Assembly: GCA_002354555.1 (NCBI GenBank)
Contig: DELT01000008.1
Span: forward strand, 48,433-89,966
Direction of reading: 5' to 3'
Length of the DNA stretch: 41,534 nt
From: Methylophaga sp. UBA2689
GTDB taxonomy: Bacteria; Pseudomonadota; Gammaproteobacteria; Nitrosococcales; Methylophagaceae
Positions within the stretch are counted from its first letter, which is position 1; every line of letters starts with the position of its first letter. The notes below the pieces were generated by a model. That model was not told the DNA's origin. It searched no databases and was given only the letters and a program-made list of their open reading frames with translations. Position numbers and translations under genes: made by a program. Positions 28,431 to 37,781 of this stretch are shown here, in pieces.

Positions 28431-28939
28431 TTCACCCCGTCTAAAAGCGTATCGATTTTTTCCACGGTCAGATGCTCATGGTATTCACGATCCAGCAATA
28501 ACATGGGGGCACCGACACAAGCTCCCAGGCACTCTACTTCTTTTAATGTGAATTTGCCGTCAGCAGTGGTTTGCCCAAAACCAACCCCCAGCTTTTTCTG
28601 AATATGATTAGCGATGTCTTCCGAACCACAGAGCTGACAGGAAATATTGGTACAAAGGCTGATTTTATGCTGGCCCACCGGTTTAAGTTCAAACATCGTA
28701 TAAAACGTAGCAACTTCAAACACACTGATAACCGGAATATCCAGATACTCAGCCAACGCACGCATCACCCCCTCACTGACCCATCCTTCATGCGCATCCT
28801 GCAGAATATGCAAAGCCGGTATTACCGCTGATTGAGCCTGGCCCGGTGGATATTTACTGATCCAGCTATCCAACTGTTGGCGGATGACTTCACTGAACAG
28901 CTGATCCCGGTGGCCTGTGAGTTGCAACTCTGCTGTCAT
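28427..28939 (-). CDS. nuoE: NADH-quinone oxidoreductase subunit E (2Fe-2S)
   Basis: This 170-residue thioredoxin-like subunit binds the N1a cluster with Cys96, Cys101, Cys137 and Cys141 (CTNISC and CLGAC). It pairs with NuoF in the NADH dehydrogenase module. The N-terminal helical part includes [20 protein letters not shown]. It overlaps nuoD by four bases at the start and nuoF by four at the end. Confidence 0.97.
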   Translation of the reverse strand: MTAELQLTGHRDQLFSEVIRQQLDSWISKYPPGQAQSAVIPALHILQDAHEGWVSEGVMRALAEYLDIPVISVFEVATFYTMFELKPVGQHKISLCTNISCQLCGSEDIANHIQKKLGVGFGQTTADGKFTLKEVECLGACVGAPMLLLDREYHEHLTVEKIDTLLDGVK

Positions 28940-30189
28940 CGGTCAATCTCCCCGAAAACAATATCCATAGTGCCTATAATCGCCACCACATCAGCCAGCA
29001 AATGTCCCTTGGCCATTTCGTTCATTGCGGCAAGATGAGGAAAGCCTGGCGCACGTATTTTGACGCGATACGGTTTATTGGCACCATCTGAAACCATATA
29101 AATACCAAACTCACCCTTAGGGTGTTCTACGGCGCTATATACTTCACCTTCTGGCACACAATAACCTTCAGTAAACAGCTTGAAATGATGAATTAACGCT
29201 TCCATATCATCTTTCATATCCGCCCGACTGGGCGGAGCAATTTTGACATTATCAACAATCACTGGGCCGGGATTGTCCCGCAGCCAGTCAATACATTGCT
29301 GCATGATTTTGTTGGACTGACGCATCTCTTCAATGCGTACCAGATATCGATCGTAACAATCGCCCTCTTTACCTACTGGAATATCAAAATCCAGTTGGTC
29401 ATAGACTTCATAGGGCTGTTTGCGTCGCAGATCCCATTCCACACCGCTGCCACGTAACATTGGGCCGGTAAACCCCAGTTGTAATGCACGTTCTGGTGAC
29501 ACCACTCCGATACCCACAGTACGTTGCTTCCAGATACGGTTATCAGTCAACAGCGTTTCATACTCATCAACACATTTGGGAAAGCGTTGACAAAAGTCCT
29601 CAATAAAATCCAGCAGGCTGCCTTCGCGGCTTTGATTTAACTTTTTAACTTCGGCGTCAGAATGCCATTTGGATTTTTGATATTGCGGCATGCTGTTGGG
29701 TAAATCACGATACACCCCACCTGGCCGGTAATACGTTGCATGTAACCTTGCACCGGATACAGCTTCATAACAGTCCATTAAATCTTCACGCTCACGGAAG
29801 CAGTAAAGAAAAACAGTCATGGCACCTATATCCAGACCATGTGCACCAAGCCACATCAGGTGATTCAAAACCCGGGTCATTTCATCAAACAATACCCGGA
29901 TGTATTGTGCCCGGACCGGAGGTTCAATGCCCAACAGCTTTTCAATCGCCATCACATAGGCATGTTCGTTACACATCATCGACACATAATCCAGCCGATC
30001 CATATAACCAATACTCTGGTTATACGGTTTGGACTCGGCCAACTTTTCGGTACCTCGATGTAACAGACCAATATGCGGATCAGCGTGCACAATAACCTCG
30101 CCATCCATTTCCAGAATCAGCCGTAATACACCATGTGCAGCTGGATGCTGTGGGCCAAAATTCAACGTGTAATTTTTTATTTCAGCCAT
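28936..30189 (-). CDS. nuoD: NADH-quinone oxidoreductase subunit D
   Basis: This 417-residue subunit descends from the NiFe-hydrogenase large subunit and forms the quinone-binding cavity with NuoB. Diagnostic parts are [22 protein letters not shown] with the quinone-contacting histidine loop, [14 protein letters not shown], and the C-terminal DIVFGEIDR. It is separate from nuoC, unlike the fused nuoCD of E. coli. The start shares one base with the nuoC stop. Confidence 0.97.
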   Translation of the reverse strand: MAEIKNYTLNFGPQHPAAHGVLRLILEMDGEVIVHADPHIGLLHRGTEKLAESKPYNQSIGYMDRLDYVSMMCNEHAYVMAIEKLLGIEPPVRAQYIRVLFDEMTRVLNHLMWLGAHGLDIGAMTVFLYCFREREDLMDCYEAVSGARLHATYYRPGGVYRDLPNSMPQYQKSKWHSDAEVKKLNQSREGSLLDFIEDFCQRFPKCVDEYETLLTDNRIWKQRTVGIGVVSPERALQLGFTGPMLRGSGVEWDLRRKQPYEVYDQLDFDIPVGKEGDCYDRYLVRIEEMRQSNKIMQQCIDWLRDNPGPVIVDNVKIAPPSRADMKDDMEALIHHFKLFTEGYCVPEGEVYSAVEHPKGEFGIYMVSDGANKPYRVKIRAPGFPHLAAMNEMAKGHLLADVVAIIGTMDIVFGEIDR

Positions 30190-30857
30190 TATTTCTTGGC
30201 CTCACCATGCGGTTGCAGGTAACGGTTATCATCACGAATTACCCGCGGTACAAGCGTTCTTGGTTCAATACTGACAGGCTGATAAATCACTCGCTTCTGT
30301 TCGGGGTCATAAAGCATTTCCACATTGCCAATCAATGGGAAATCCTTGCGAAATGGATGGCCGACAAAACCATAATCCGTCAGAATACGTCGTAAATCTG
30401 CGTGACCTTTGAACAGAATGCCAAATAAATCAAAGGCTTCACGTTCGTACCAGTCCGCCGAATGCCAGATGCCGGTGACTGAATCAATAATGGGCGTTTC
30501 AGCAATCAGATCTACCTTCAGACGAAGTCGATTATTGTGTTGCACTGATAGCAGATGATAAACCACGGCATAGCGAAAGCCTTCGTCCATTTCGTCGATT
30601 TGCGAAAATGATTCACGCGCCCGACTAAAACCATGTTCGGTGGCCTGTTTGGTTTCCCAGCCACTGTTGCCATAGACAGAATAATCTACACCGCATAAAT
30701 CAATTAACTGAGTAAACCCAAATTCATCACGTAATGCTTTGCATACTGGGATAATCTGTTCCGCTTCAATGCGGATGGTTAATTCGCCACGATTAAACTC
30801 ACACTCCACCAGCTGATTGGCAAAATGCTGTTCCAGTTTATGTTTAAGCGATTCCAT
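30189..30857 (-). CDS. nuoC: NADH-quinone oxidoreductase subunit C
   Basis: This 222-residue peripheral subunit is recognised by [11 protein letters not shown] at 136-146 followed by [24 protein letters not shown]. It carries no cofactor and stabilises NuoD. The unfused C subunit is the ancestral arrangement kept in many proteobacteria. It starts nine bases after the nuoB stop. Confidence 0.96.
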   Translation of the reverse strand: MESLKHKLEQHFANQLVECEFNRGELTIRIEAEQIIPVCKALRDEFGFTQLIDLCGVDYSVYGNSGWETKQATEHGFSRARESFSQIDEMDEGFRYAVVYHLLSVQHNNRLRLKVDLIAETPIIDSVTGIWHSADWYEREAFDLFGILFKGHADLRRILTDYGFVGHPFRKDFPLIGNVEMLYDPEQKRVIYQPVSIEPRTLVPRVIRDDNRYLQPHGEAKK

Positions 30858-30866
30858 GCAACAACC

Positions 30867-31355
30867 TTATGCTTGTGAGCTTTTAGCGATGGTATTGGTG
30901 CGCTGAATTTTTTTCTGTAACTGAATAATGCCGTAAAGCAGGGCTTCAGCCGTTGGCGGACAACCCGGCACATAAATATCCACCGGTACTATTCGATCAC
31001 AGCCCCGCACGACTGAATAGGAATAGTGATAGTAGCCTCCACCATTGGCACAGGATCCCATCGAAATCACCCAGCGAGGTTCTGACATCTGGTCATAAAC
31101 TTTGCGTAATGCCGGTGCCATTTTGTTGACCAGAGTTCCAGCCACGATCATCACATCCGACTGACGGGGGCTGGGCCGAAACACTACCCCGAAACGATCC
31201 AGATCATAACGTGAAGCTCCGGCATGCATCATTTCAACTGCACAACAAGCCAGACCAAAGGTCATCGGCCATAAAGAACCGGTACGGGCCCAGTTGATTA
31301 ATTTATCTGCTGAAGTGGTGACTATACCTTCGTGGAGAACGCCCTCTATTCCCAT
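30867..31355 (-). CDS. nuoB: NADH-quinone oxidoreductase subunit B (N2 cluster)
   Basis: This subunit is 162 residues from the ATG at 31355 and carries the terminal N2 4Fe-4S cluster. Its four cysteines are at 37, 38, 102 and 132 ([26 protein letters not shown]). A longer frame opens at 31376, but AAGGAG (31368-31363) lies seven bases before the 31355 ATG and the protein then starts MGIEGVL, as is usual, so the shorter form is preferred. It overlaps the nuoA stop by ten bases. Confidence 0.95.
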   Translation of the reverse strand: MGIEGVLHEGIVTTSADKLINWARTGSLWPMTFGLACCAVEMMHAGASRYDLDRFGVVFRPSPRQSDVMIVAGTLVNKMAPALRKVYDQMSEPRWVISMGSCANGGGYYHYSYSVVRGCDRIVPVDIYVPGCPPTAEALLYGIIQLQKKIQRTNTIAKSSQA

Positions 31356-31702
31356 TCCAGGGCTCCTTTTTTCCATTCATAGATAAAGCCCACTACCAGA
31401 ATTCCCAGAAACAGGAACATAGCCAGCAAACCAAACACCCCGATTTCATCGAGCACGATGGCCCAGGGGAATAAAAAGGCGATTTCCAGATCGAAAATGA
31501 TAAACAGGATGGCAACCAGGTAATAACGCACATCAAATCTGCCATGCGTGTCTTCAAAAGGTTCAAAGCCACACTCATAGCTGGAGCGTTTTTCGGCATC
31601 GGGGCGCTGTGGCCCGATAATAAAGCCTGCAATTAAAGGCATTACACCGAAGCCAATGCCAATAATGATAAACAACAAAATGGGGAGGTATCCCTCTAAC
31701 AT
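31346..31702 (-). CDS. nuoA: NADH-quinone oxidoreductase subunit A
   Basis: This 118-residue protein has three membrane helices and begins the nuo operon. [11 protein letters not shown] at 41-51 is the conserved loop near the quinone site, and [11 protein letters not shown] at 70-80 is the conserved second helix. The last codons overlap nuoB. It is the first gene of a 15-gene minus-strand unit that ends at 17080. Confidence 0.96.
   Translation of the reverse strand: MLEGYLPILLFIIIGIGFGVMPLIAGFIIGPQRPDAEKRSSYECGFEPFEDTHGRFDVRYYLVAILFIIFDLEIAFLFPWAIVLDEIGVFGLLAMFLFLGILVVGFIYEWKKGALEWE
31363..31368 (-). promoter_or_regulatory. Ribosome-binding site that fixes the nuoB start
   Basis: AAGGAG on the minus strand lies inside the last codons of nuoA, seven bases before the ATG at 31355. 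It decides between that start and the in-frame ATG seven codons upstream. Confidence 0.75.
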
Positions 31703-31842
31703 GCCGCCCTTCCACTCTTACGAGATGTAGTGTCTTTGTGACACCTGATAGTTATTATTGTTTTTAAGAAATCAAAATTATTTGATCAACACCCGATAGT
31801 ACACATTAACGGGCTGTATTTGAAGCGCGCATTTAGATGCAT
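31703..31842 (-). promoter_or_regulatory. Leader and probable promoter region of the nuo operon
   Basis: The 140 bp before nuoA hold no gene. On the minus strand two TTGATY hexamers occur in an AT-rich stretch around 31765-31793. TTGATC is followed 17 bp later by TAAAAA, and TTGATT is followed by TAACTA at 15 bp. Neither is a strong promoter, and the exact start is undetermined. A small inverted repeat GTGTC-TTTGT-GACAC lies at 31730-31744, between these boxes and nuoA, and would be in the mRNA leader. Confidence 0.35.
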
Positions 31843-32115
31843 TTATTCATGAACATAATTCTCCAGCTTTAAGACTAATTCTTCAGGAGTAATCGGCTTG
31901 CTGAAATAATATCCCTGCACATAATCGCAATTCATTAATTTCAGGGATTTCTCCTGCTCTTCAGTCTCCACGCTTTCAAAAACGAGCCTTCTGCTGTTTG
32001 CGTATTGTGATGTCTGAAATAATGTCATTAACTCCTGATAAATTACCCAGCTCGAGTCCCAGCTATATTCCAGAACTATCTGCTGACCGTTCAGTTTAAG
32101 ATTGGTGGTAGATTT
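31843..32115 (-). pseudogene. C-terminal remnant of an EAL-domain protein
   Basis: An open frame of about 90 codons is bounded upstream by TGA at 32118-32116 and ends at TAA 31845-31843. Its last 50 residues match the end of EAL phosphodiesterase domains: ESVETEEQEKSLKLMNCDYVQGYYFSKPITPEEL, here split as ESVETEEQEKSL and NCDYVQGYYFSKP. In normal EAL proteins the first motif is AEGVETEEQ; here it is FESVETEEQ. The upstream 40 residues do not look like an EAL domain, and no EAL, DDFG or KxD motif is present. I infer a decayed fragment left by deletion, not a working enzyme. An in-frame ATG at 32028 could start a 61-residue peptide, but no function is apparent. Confidence 0.65.
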
Positions 32116-32239
32116 TCATTCACAACGGCGGCGGGAATAAGAGATCAACAAGCTCCAGCTTACCCATTTCGTTACTATGTTAAACCTCAAGCCTTTTTGC
32201 CAAGGTCATCTTTAATATTAGCTTTAAGCGATTTACTTT
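32116..32239. other. Intergenic region before the RarD-like gene
   Basis: This completes the 537-bp stretch between nuoA and the RarD-like gene. Apart from the EAL remnant next to it, no gene is seen. An AT-rich segment (about 32196-32222) with TTGCCA could contain a weak promoter for the permease gene, but box spacing is poor. There is no strong ribosome-binding site before the ATG at 32240. Confidence 0.4.
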
Positions 32240-33118
32240 ATGTATGGACTGATTTTCGCCATTGCCGCATACGTTATATGGGGCAGCTTCCCACTTTATT
32301 TCAGTTATCTCAATAGCGTATCAGCCGTTGAAGTTTTGTCGCACCGGATCCTCTGGTCTTTACTTGCCACTACGGTGGTAGGTCTTTTATTGGGCCGCGG
32401 CCGAAAGTTGATTAAGACTTTTGCTGATAAAAAATTATTATTGTGGCTGGCGTTATCCTCGTTACTGATTGCGCTAAATTGGTTGATATTTATCTGGGCG
32501 GTTTCACAACATCGTGTGCTGGAAGCCAGTCTGGGGTATTTCATTACCCCGGTAATGAGTCTGCTACTGGCAAGATGGTTGCTCAAGGAACAGTTGCATC
32601 CGTTACAGGCATGGGCTGGCATTCTGGCCACGATTGCTGTTTTGTGGGAATGGCTCAGCCTGGGGAGTATTCCATGGGTCGGCTTATCGTTGGCCCTGGC
32701 ATTTGCGCTTTATGGACTTATACGAAAAAAACATCCTGTCGATGGCGTAAATGGATTGACCATTGAAACCTTATGGTTGGCCCCTGTGGCGCTGGTGTGG
32801 ATCCTCTGGCAAGCAACAAATGTTGATTACAATCTCGCATTTGGTGAGAGTTCACAATTGACGCTGTTACTCATTGGCTCAGGTTTTCTGACCGCATTGC
32901 CTTTGGTTCTCTTTGCTATGGCGGCCAGTCGGGTCGATTTATCTGTGGTGGGATTTATCATGTACATCAACCCAACCATTCAGTTTGTGATTGGAGTTTT
33001 TGTTCTTAAAGAGTCCTATCCTCCCGAACGGCTGATTACCTTTGCAATAATCTGGATAGCATTAATATTTTTTATTGCAGGCATGTGGAAAAAACATCAT
33101 CAGCGTCGGCAGATTTAG
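32240..33118 (+). CDS. rarD: EamA-family permease, RarD type
   Basis: This 292-residue protein has about ten membrane helices in two repeats of the DMT/EamA fold. The N terminus (AAYVIWGSFPLYFSYL, then EVLSHRILWSLL) is the RarD signature, and the second half contains AASRVDLSVVGFIMYINPT. RarD was named for a chloramphenicol-sensitivity phenotype, but its transport substrate is not established. It lies alone on the plus strand, and its stop codon overlaps the end of the convergent DUF72 gene by four bases. Confidence 0.88.
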   Translation: MYGLIFAIAAYVIWGSFPLYFSYLNSVSAVEVLSHRILWSLLATTVVGLLLGRGRKLIKTFADKKLLLWLALSSLLIALNWLIFIWAVSQHRVLEASLGYFITPVMSLLLARWLLKEQLHPLQAWAGILATIAVLWEWLSLGSIPWVGLSLALAFALYGLIRKKHPVDGVNGLTIETLWLAPVALVWILWQATNVDYNLAFGESSQLTLLLIGSGFLTALPLVLFAMAASRVDLSVVGFIMYINPTIQFVIGVFVLKESYPPERLITFAIIWIALIFFIAGMWKKHHQRRQI

Positions 33119-33843
33119 TTGTTTAACGTGGTTAATAACTGGCGTGCATCTTCAGGTGCACAGCCTTTTTGATCATTATCAAAGAAGCAATACACATCCC
33201 TGCCCTCCTGTTGCCATTGTCTGAATTTATCGGCATAACTATTTAAACGATTTCCATGATACGAACCTTCATAGGCTTTTTCAGGACCATGCAGCCTGAC
33301 GTAAATAAAATCTGCAGTGATCACTTCCGGGGATTGAAAGCCTTTAAAATCGTAAAAACATAACGCTGCATTGTATTGTTTCAATAGCTGATAAACTTCA
33401 TCGTTAAGCCAATCTTTATCACGAAATTCGAATGTATAGCGATATTCGCCTGGTAAGGTCTGGAGAAATTCTTTCAGACGCTCAGGATTAGCATGCCAGT
33501 TTGGCGGCAGCTGAAACAGAATGGGACCGGATTTTTTCTGGATGGGTTTTATTGCTGTAAAAAAATTATCAATGCTTTCTTCTGGATCCTTGAGTTTTTT
33601 GTTGTGGGTTATATATCGGCTGGCCTTTATCGCGAAGCTGAAATCGGATGGGGTAACCTCCATCCATTTTTTCAGGCTTTTCTCACTTGGCAGATGATAG
33701 AAACTATTATTGATTTCTGTGGCATCAAACACACTGGAATAATACTTCAGATAGTCATCACTCTTTATCCCTGCCGGATAAAAATTGTCTTTCCATTGTG
33801 AATAACTCCATCCGGATGTTCCGATATGGACTTTAGCCATCAT
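33115..33843 (-). CDS. DUF72 (YecE-like) protein
   Basis: This 242-residue soluble protein has a TIM-barrel-like DUF72 fold. The family pattern is seen in HIGTSGWSYSQWKDNFYP at the N terminus, EINNSFYHLPS, the GPILFQLPPNW segment, the FEFRDKDWL motif and YVRLHGP. No biochemical role is firmly established for DUF72. Two ATG codons (33843, 33840) are possible starts. The 5' end overlaps the last 11 bases of the ligD frame, so it is probably translated with the ku-ligD operon. Confidence 0.85.
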   Translation of the reverse strand: MMAKVHIGTSGWSYSQWKDNFYPAGIKSDDYLKYYSSVFDATEINNSFYHLPSEKSLKKWMEVTPSDFSFAIKASRYITHNKKLKDPEESIDNFFTAIKPIQKKSGPILFQLPPNWHANPERLKEFLQTLPGEYRYTFEFRDKDWLNDEVYQLLKQYNAALCFYDFKGFQSPEVITADFIYVRLHGPEKAYEGSYHGNRLNSYADKFRQWQQEGRDVYCFFDNDQKGCAPEDARQLLTTLNN

Positions 33844-36310
33844 CCACCTCCGTTACCATTTGCTGTGTAAGACTTTGTCGAATCGATGGATAAACAAACA
33901 GCTTATTTGCCGCCTGACGTTGCAGAACATCTTCTATTGAAAACTGGCTGGCAGAAGAAAGCGAATCCAACTCGTCCCAGTGCAGGGGTAACGCAACCGG
34001 AGCCCCTGGTCGTGCACGCACTCAATAATCCATTACTGCAGTTGAAGCAAAATCATTGCGTAAATAATCAATAAAGATTTTTCCCTTACGCTGTTTTTTG
34101 GCCATATTAATCGTATAGGCCTGGGGTACCGCCTTAACCATCTGCTGTGCGAAATTCCGGGCAAACGTCTTAACCATATCCCAGTCCTGTCGACGTTGGA
34201 TGGGAACAGTAACATGCAGACCTTTACCTCCAGTACATTTGACGAAGGATTCAAGTCCCAAATCATCCAGGCGATGTCGCACATCCTGGGCAGCAAGTTT
34301 TACTGCTTCGAATGGAATACCTTCATCCGGATCCAGATCAAACACAATCTTATCCGGCTTTTCGATGTTGTCGATTTTAGCGCCCCACGGATGCATCTCA
34401 ATGCTGCCCATCTGCACCAGTTCAATCAAACCCATAAGTTGTTTCAAATAAATATACTTGTGCGATTTGTTGTTATGGCTGATAGCTATGGTATGGATAT
34501 GTTTGGGCATGCCTTTTCCTTTGGAACGCTGGAAAAAGCATTGATGATCAATACCACCGGGGCACCGAACAACGCTTAGAGGCCGGTTTTTCAACGTCGG
34601 CATAATGTGCTCACTGAGCGCCTCATAATATGAGGCTAATTCACCTTTAGTGATTTGAGCTTGAGGAAATATCTGTCTGTCAGCATTGCTGATGACGATG
34701 CCGGCAACTTCATAAGTCTCTGCTTTTCGAGATCGTTTAGCAGTGGCGACTGGTTGCTCTTTAACAATTTGCCGGGGTTTCTTATCTGCACGTAATCCCT
34801 GGAATGACGCATGGCGAACTTTGCCGCTCCTGGTCCAAGTGGCAAATTCTACTTCACATAATAATTCTGGTTTTACCCAATTTGTGGTTTTGAAGCTGCC
34901 TTTTATTTTCTGATCAAACGCCGGTTTATTTATTTGTAATGGTTGCAATTTTTGATACAAATCAAACGCTATTTGATGACTGAAGCCGGTTCCCACTTTC
35001 CCGGCATAAAGCAGTTCATTTTGCTGATAAAAACCCAGGTGAAGGGAGCCAATCGCCTTATCGCTGGCGCTGGTAGGTTCAAAGCCGCAGATAATAAACT
35101 CCTGTCGTTGCTGACATTTACTTTTCAGCCAGTGTTTATTTCGCGTTTGACTGTATTTGGCATCAGACTTTTTAGAAATAATGCCTTCCAGATTCAAATC
35201 ACAGGCTTTGCTGATAATTTCTTTCGCATCGCCCTCTACAATCTCACTCAGATACAAAGGCTCTGTTGGTAATTCCTTAAACAGCTGTTCCAGAGCCTGA
35301 CGACGCTGGGTTAATTTTTTATTGCTGTAATCCTCGCCATTCCAATAGAGCAAATCAAAAAAATACCCCTGCATGGGCACATCTTGGCGTGTCAGCGCTT
35401 CCTGTAATGCTTTGAAATCACTGACACCTTTATCATTAATAACCACCACTTCACCGTCCAGAACAAATGTGCCGGTCTCCAGTTTTTGAAAAGCCTGCGC
35501 GATAAGTGGAAACTTATCTGTCCAGTCATGACCATTGCGGGTTCTGATTTGCACCTCGCCGTTTCTGAAAAACACCAGAATACGGTAGCCGTCGTATTTC
35601 ACTTCGTGAACCCAGTTTTCTCCTGTTGGCGGATGGTCGACCAATGTGGCTAATTGAGGTGAGTGGTATTTTTTTTGTAAGGTTGTTAACTCGTCCGCAA
35701 CGTTTACCGGATCAGAAACAGCAGTGGAAATATTGGCCGCAATTTCTGCAAAAACGCGACCTGTTTTAACGCTGTAATCTGTGGTTGTTAAAAATTTCGT
35801 ATCTGGTTTAGCTATCGCGGTGTCATCATTACGCTTGATAAGTAACCAGTTTTCCCGGCCTTTCTGTTTGTCATTCATCCGTGCCAGCGTCCATTCACCG
35901 GTTAATTTCTTACCTGATAAACGAAAGCTGATTTTTCCCTGTGCCAAGGCTTTTTCAGGATCCTTATCCAGTGGTTCCCACACACCTGTATCCCAGAGCA
36001 TGACAGGACCAGCCCCATATTGCTTGGCGGGTATTATGCCCTCAAAATCGTGATATGAAAGTGGATGGTCTTCAGTTCGAACGGCAAGTCTTTTATCTTT
36101 TGGGCAATAACTGGGACCTTTGGGAACCGCCCAACTGAGCAGAACGCCCTGCCATTCAAGCCGAAAATCATAATGCTGACGAGTAGCATCATGTTTTTGA
36201 ACGGTAAAGAGCAGTCCGGTTTTACGTTTTTTACTAAGCTTTCCGGGTGGTTCTTGAGTGAGTTCAAAATTTCGTTTGTCGTTATATTTTTTTAACGCAT
36301 TGTCGGCCAT
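33833..36310 (-). pseudogene. ligD: ATP-dependent DNA ligase LigD, interrupted by an in-frame TGA
   Basis: The full frame of about 825 codons has the LigD order. The 3'-phosphoesterase domain is near residues 30-150 (HDATRQHYDFRLEW). The ligase domain is near 215-510, with nucleotidyl lysine Lys238 in HEVKYDGYR. The primase-polymerase domain begins near 535 (KIVFDLDPDEG metal motif, GGKGLHV). A single TGA at 34024-34022 stops translation at VMDY. The next codons, in the same frame, read VRARPGAPVALPLHWDELDSL, the conserved end of the polymerase domain, for 62 residues to 33833. Relatives have Ser at the stop position (YSVRARPG), one base away from TGA. A polymerase lacking its final 60 residues is likely impaired; the other two domains could still work. 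The start is the ATG at 36310 with AAAGGAA upstream, not the TTG at 36334. The gene could be a true nonsense allele, a read-through case or a sequence error. Confidence 0.88.
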
Positions 36311-36320
36311 AAAAAGACGC

Positions 36321-36327
36321 TTCCTTT
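36321..36327 (-). promoter_or_regulatory. Ribosome-binding site selecting the ligD start
   Basis: AAAGGAA on the minus strand lies ten bases before the ATG at 36310 and supports it over the in-frame TTG at 36334, which overlaps this site. Confidence 0.55.
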
Positions 36328-36340
36328 GCCTCAAATAACA

Positions 36341-37171
36341 TTACGAGGCTTTAGATTTTGAAGTCGATTTCTTTCTGGTTTTTTTGCTTTTCTGACTTTG
36401 TTCAAGGCTTTTTTTCAAGGCATCTACAATATTCACGACATTATCAGCTTGTGGTTTTTTGCCTGAAGTGGTGACTTTTTTATCCTTTAATTTGGCTTCA
36501 ATAATATCCAGTAAGCCTTGCTGATAATTATCTTTAAACGCTTTGGGATCAAAAGGGCTGGTTTTCTGTTCAATTAATTGCTTGGCGAGTTCAAGCTGCT
36601 CTTTATTAATCTTGGCTTTTTTAGGGATATCTTCAAAATAGCGCTCAGATTCACGCACTTCATAGTCGTATCTCAGCGTATCCATAATCATGCCATTACA
36701 ACAGGGACGCAAACAGACAATGCGTTCTTTCTTGTTCAGGACTACCTGGCCGATTGCTGCTTTTTTTGAAGATTTAAGGGCTTCCCGAACGGTAAGAAAA
36801 GCCTCTTCAGCTATCTCCCCTTCTGGTACCACATAATAGGATTTTTCAAAATATATCGGATCAACATCATCAATATCAGTGAACTGCACCAGTTCAATAG
36901 TATGCTTACTTTCCAGCTTAAGTTTTTCCAAATCCTCATCTTCGATTGGAACATAACTGCCCTTCTCATATTCATACCCTCTGACAATATCTTCGGCAAC
37001 CACTTCATCGCCACTTTCATCAACTTTCTGATAATGGATACGTTCACCCGTTTCTTTATCATATTGATGCAGTGAAATTTTTTCGCTTCTGGTAATCGCC
37101 GCGTGCAGCCTGACCTGAAACGAAACCAGTGAGAGACGGATATGTCCTTTCCAATATGCGCGTATTGCCAT
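36341..37171 (-). CDS. ku: Bacterial Ku protein (non-homologous end joining)
   Basis: This 276-residue homodimeric Ku binds double-strand DNA ends and recruits LigD. It starts MAIRAYWKGHIRLSLVSFQVRL, as is typical, and includes YEYEKGSYVPIEDEDLEKL and the LRYDYEVRESERYF segment of the core ring. A lysine-rich C-terminal tail (KKTRKKSTSKSKAS) is of the kind that binds DNA in proteobacterial Ku proteins. ligD follows 30 bp downstream, giving a complete ku-ligD operon. Confidence 0.95.
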   Translation of the reverse strand: MAIRAYWKGHIRLSLVSFQVRLHAAITRSEKISLHQYDKETGERIHYQKVDESGDEVVAEDIVRGYEYEKGSYVPIEDEDLEKLKLESKHTIELVQFTDIDDVDPIYFEKSYYVVPEGEIAEEAFLTVREALKSSKKAAIGQVVLNKKERIVCLRPCCNGMIMDTLRYDYEVRESERYFEDIPKKAKINKEQLELAKQLIEQKTSPFDPKAFKDNYQQGLLDIIEAKLKDKKVTTSGKKPQADNVVNIVDALKKSLEQSQKSKKTRKKSTSKSKAS

Positions 37172-37202
37172 AAAGATAGACCTTTTTGAACATGAAAATC
37201 GG

Positions 37203-37231
37203 AATTAAAGGCTTAACTGACAGAACGTCAA
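37203..37231 (-). promoter_or_regulatory. Putative sigma70 promoter of the ku-ligD operon
   Basis: TTGACG (37231-37226) and TTAATT (37208-37203) are separated by exactly 17 bp on the minus strand and lie just over 30 bp before the ku ATG. The -35 matches five of six consensus bases, the -10 four of six. Confidence 0.5.
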
Positions 37232-37290
37232 GATAAATAAAGCCTATTTAAATCTTAGAGATATGAACAAAAATAGCAAGATCAGAAAGT

Positions 37291-37328
37291 AAAAAACCCG
37301 CTCAGCGATGTTATTCACTGGCGGGTAT
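37291..37328 (-). terminator. Intrinsic terminator after the secG-tRNA-Leu transcript
   Basis: On the minus strand ACCCGC and GCGGGT pair across a 19-base loop (with inner CAG/CTG pairing) and run into six T residues at 37296-37291. It lies nine bases after the tRNA CCA end and separates this unit from ku. Confidence 0.8.
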
Positions 37329-37336
37329 TTATATAT

Positions 37337-37421
37337 TGGTGCCGTCGGCCGGAGTCGAACCGGCACACCCTAAGGCACTACCCCCTCAAGATAGCGTGTC
37401 TACCAATTTCACCACGACGGC
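37337..37421 (-). tRNA. tRNA-Leu (anticodon GAG)
   Basis: This 85-base gene folds as a class II tRNA. The acceptor arms GCCGTCG and CGACGGC pair perfectly, and the D-loop contains GAAATTGGTAGA. The anticodon stem CTATC/GGTAG encloses TTGAGGG with anticodon GAG. A long variable arm and a T-arm with GGTTCGA follow. CCA is encoded. It reads CUC and CUU leucine codons. It lies 19 bp after secG, as leuU does in E. coli. Confidence 0.95.
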
Positions 37422-37440
37422 AATTAACTGTGAGGGATTT

Positions 37441-37773
37441 TTATGGAAAGTCTGGGAGATCCGCAGGACTTTCTTCTGCAGGCTGTTCAATCACCACTGA
37501 GTCAGTAACACTCTGAACACGATCAGCGTTACCAGCAAGATAAGCCAATGTCAGACTGGTAATAAAAAATACTGTGGCCAGAATGGCGCTGCTACGACTC
37601 AGGAAAGATGCAGAGCCCTGACTCCCAAACAGGCTTGAAGAAGCCCCACCGCCGCCACTGCCACCGCCGCCAAATGCAGCACCGGCATCAGCACCTTTAC
37701 CGTGCTGGATTAAGATCAAACCAACTAACAATAGTGAGATCACAATGTGAACCACCAGAATCAACGCATCCAT
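37441..37773 (-). CDS. secG: Protein translocase subunit SecG
   Basis: This 110-residue protein has two membrane segments (about 2-21 and 60-82) around a glycine- and serine-rich cytoplasmic loop ([17 protein letters not shown]). The start [20 protein letters not shown] and the following [15 protein letters not shown] are diagnostic. SecG assists SecYE and SecA in protein export across the inner membrane. It starts eight bases after tpiA and is followed by a tRNA-Leu gene. Confidence 0.96.
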   Translation of the reverse strand: MDALILVVHIVISLLLVGLILIQHGKGADAGAAFGGGGSGGGGASSSLFGSQGSASFLSRSSAILATVFFITSLTLAYLAGNADRVQSVTDSVVIEQPAEESPADLPDFP

Positions 37774-37781
37774 TTAACTTC

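Noticed and set aside
31355-31376. Longer nuoB start at 31376
   Set aside because: The strong AAGGAG site lies between this ATG and the one at 31355, and the family normally begins MGIEG; the longer form would overlap nuoA by 31 bases.
31765-31793. FNR-type site (TTGAT-N4-ATCAA) before the nuo operon
   Set aside because: Only the TTGAT half is present; the second half-site does not occur at the required spacing.
33833-34021. Separate small gene of 62 codons after ligD
   Set aside because: It continues the ligD frame and matches the end of the LigD polymerase domain; it starts with a GTG right after the TGA and has no independent ribosome-binding site, so it is treated as part of the interrupted ligD.
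37650-37680. Glycine codon repeat in secG as a genomic repeat or expansion
   Set aside because: Gly/Ser-rich loops are normal in SecG proteins of this type.
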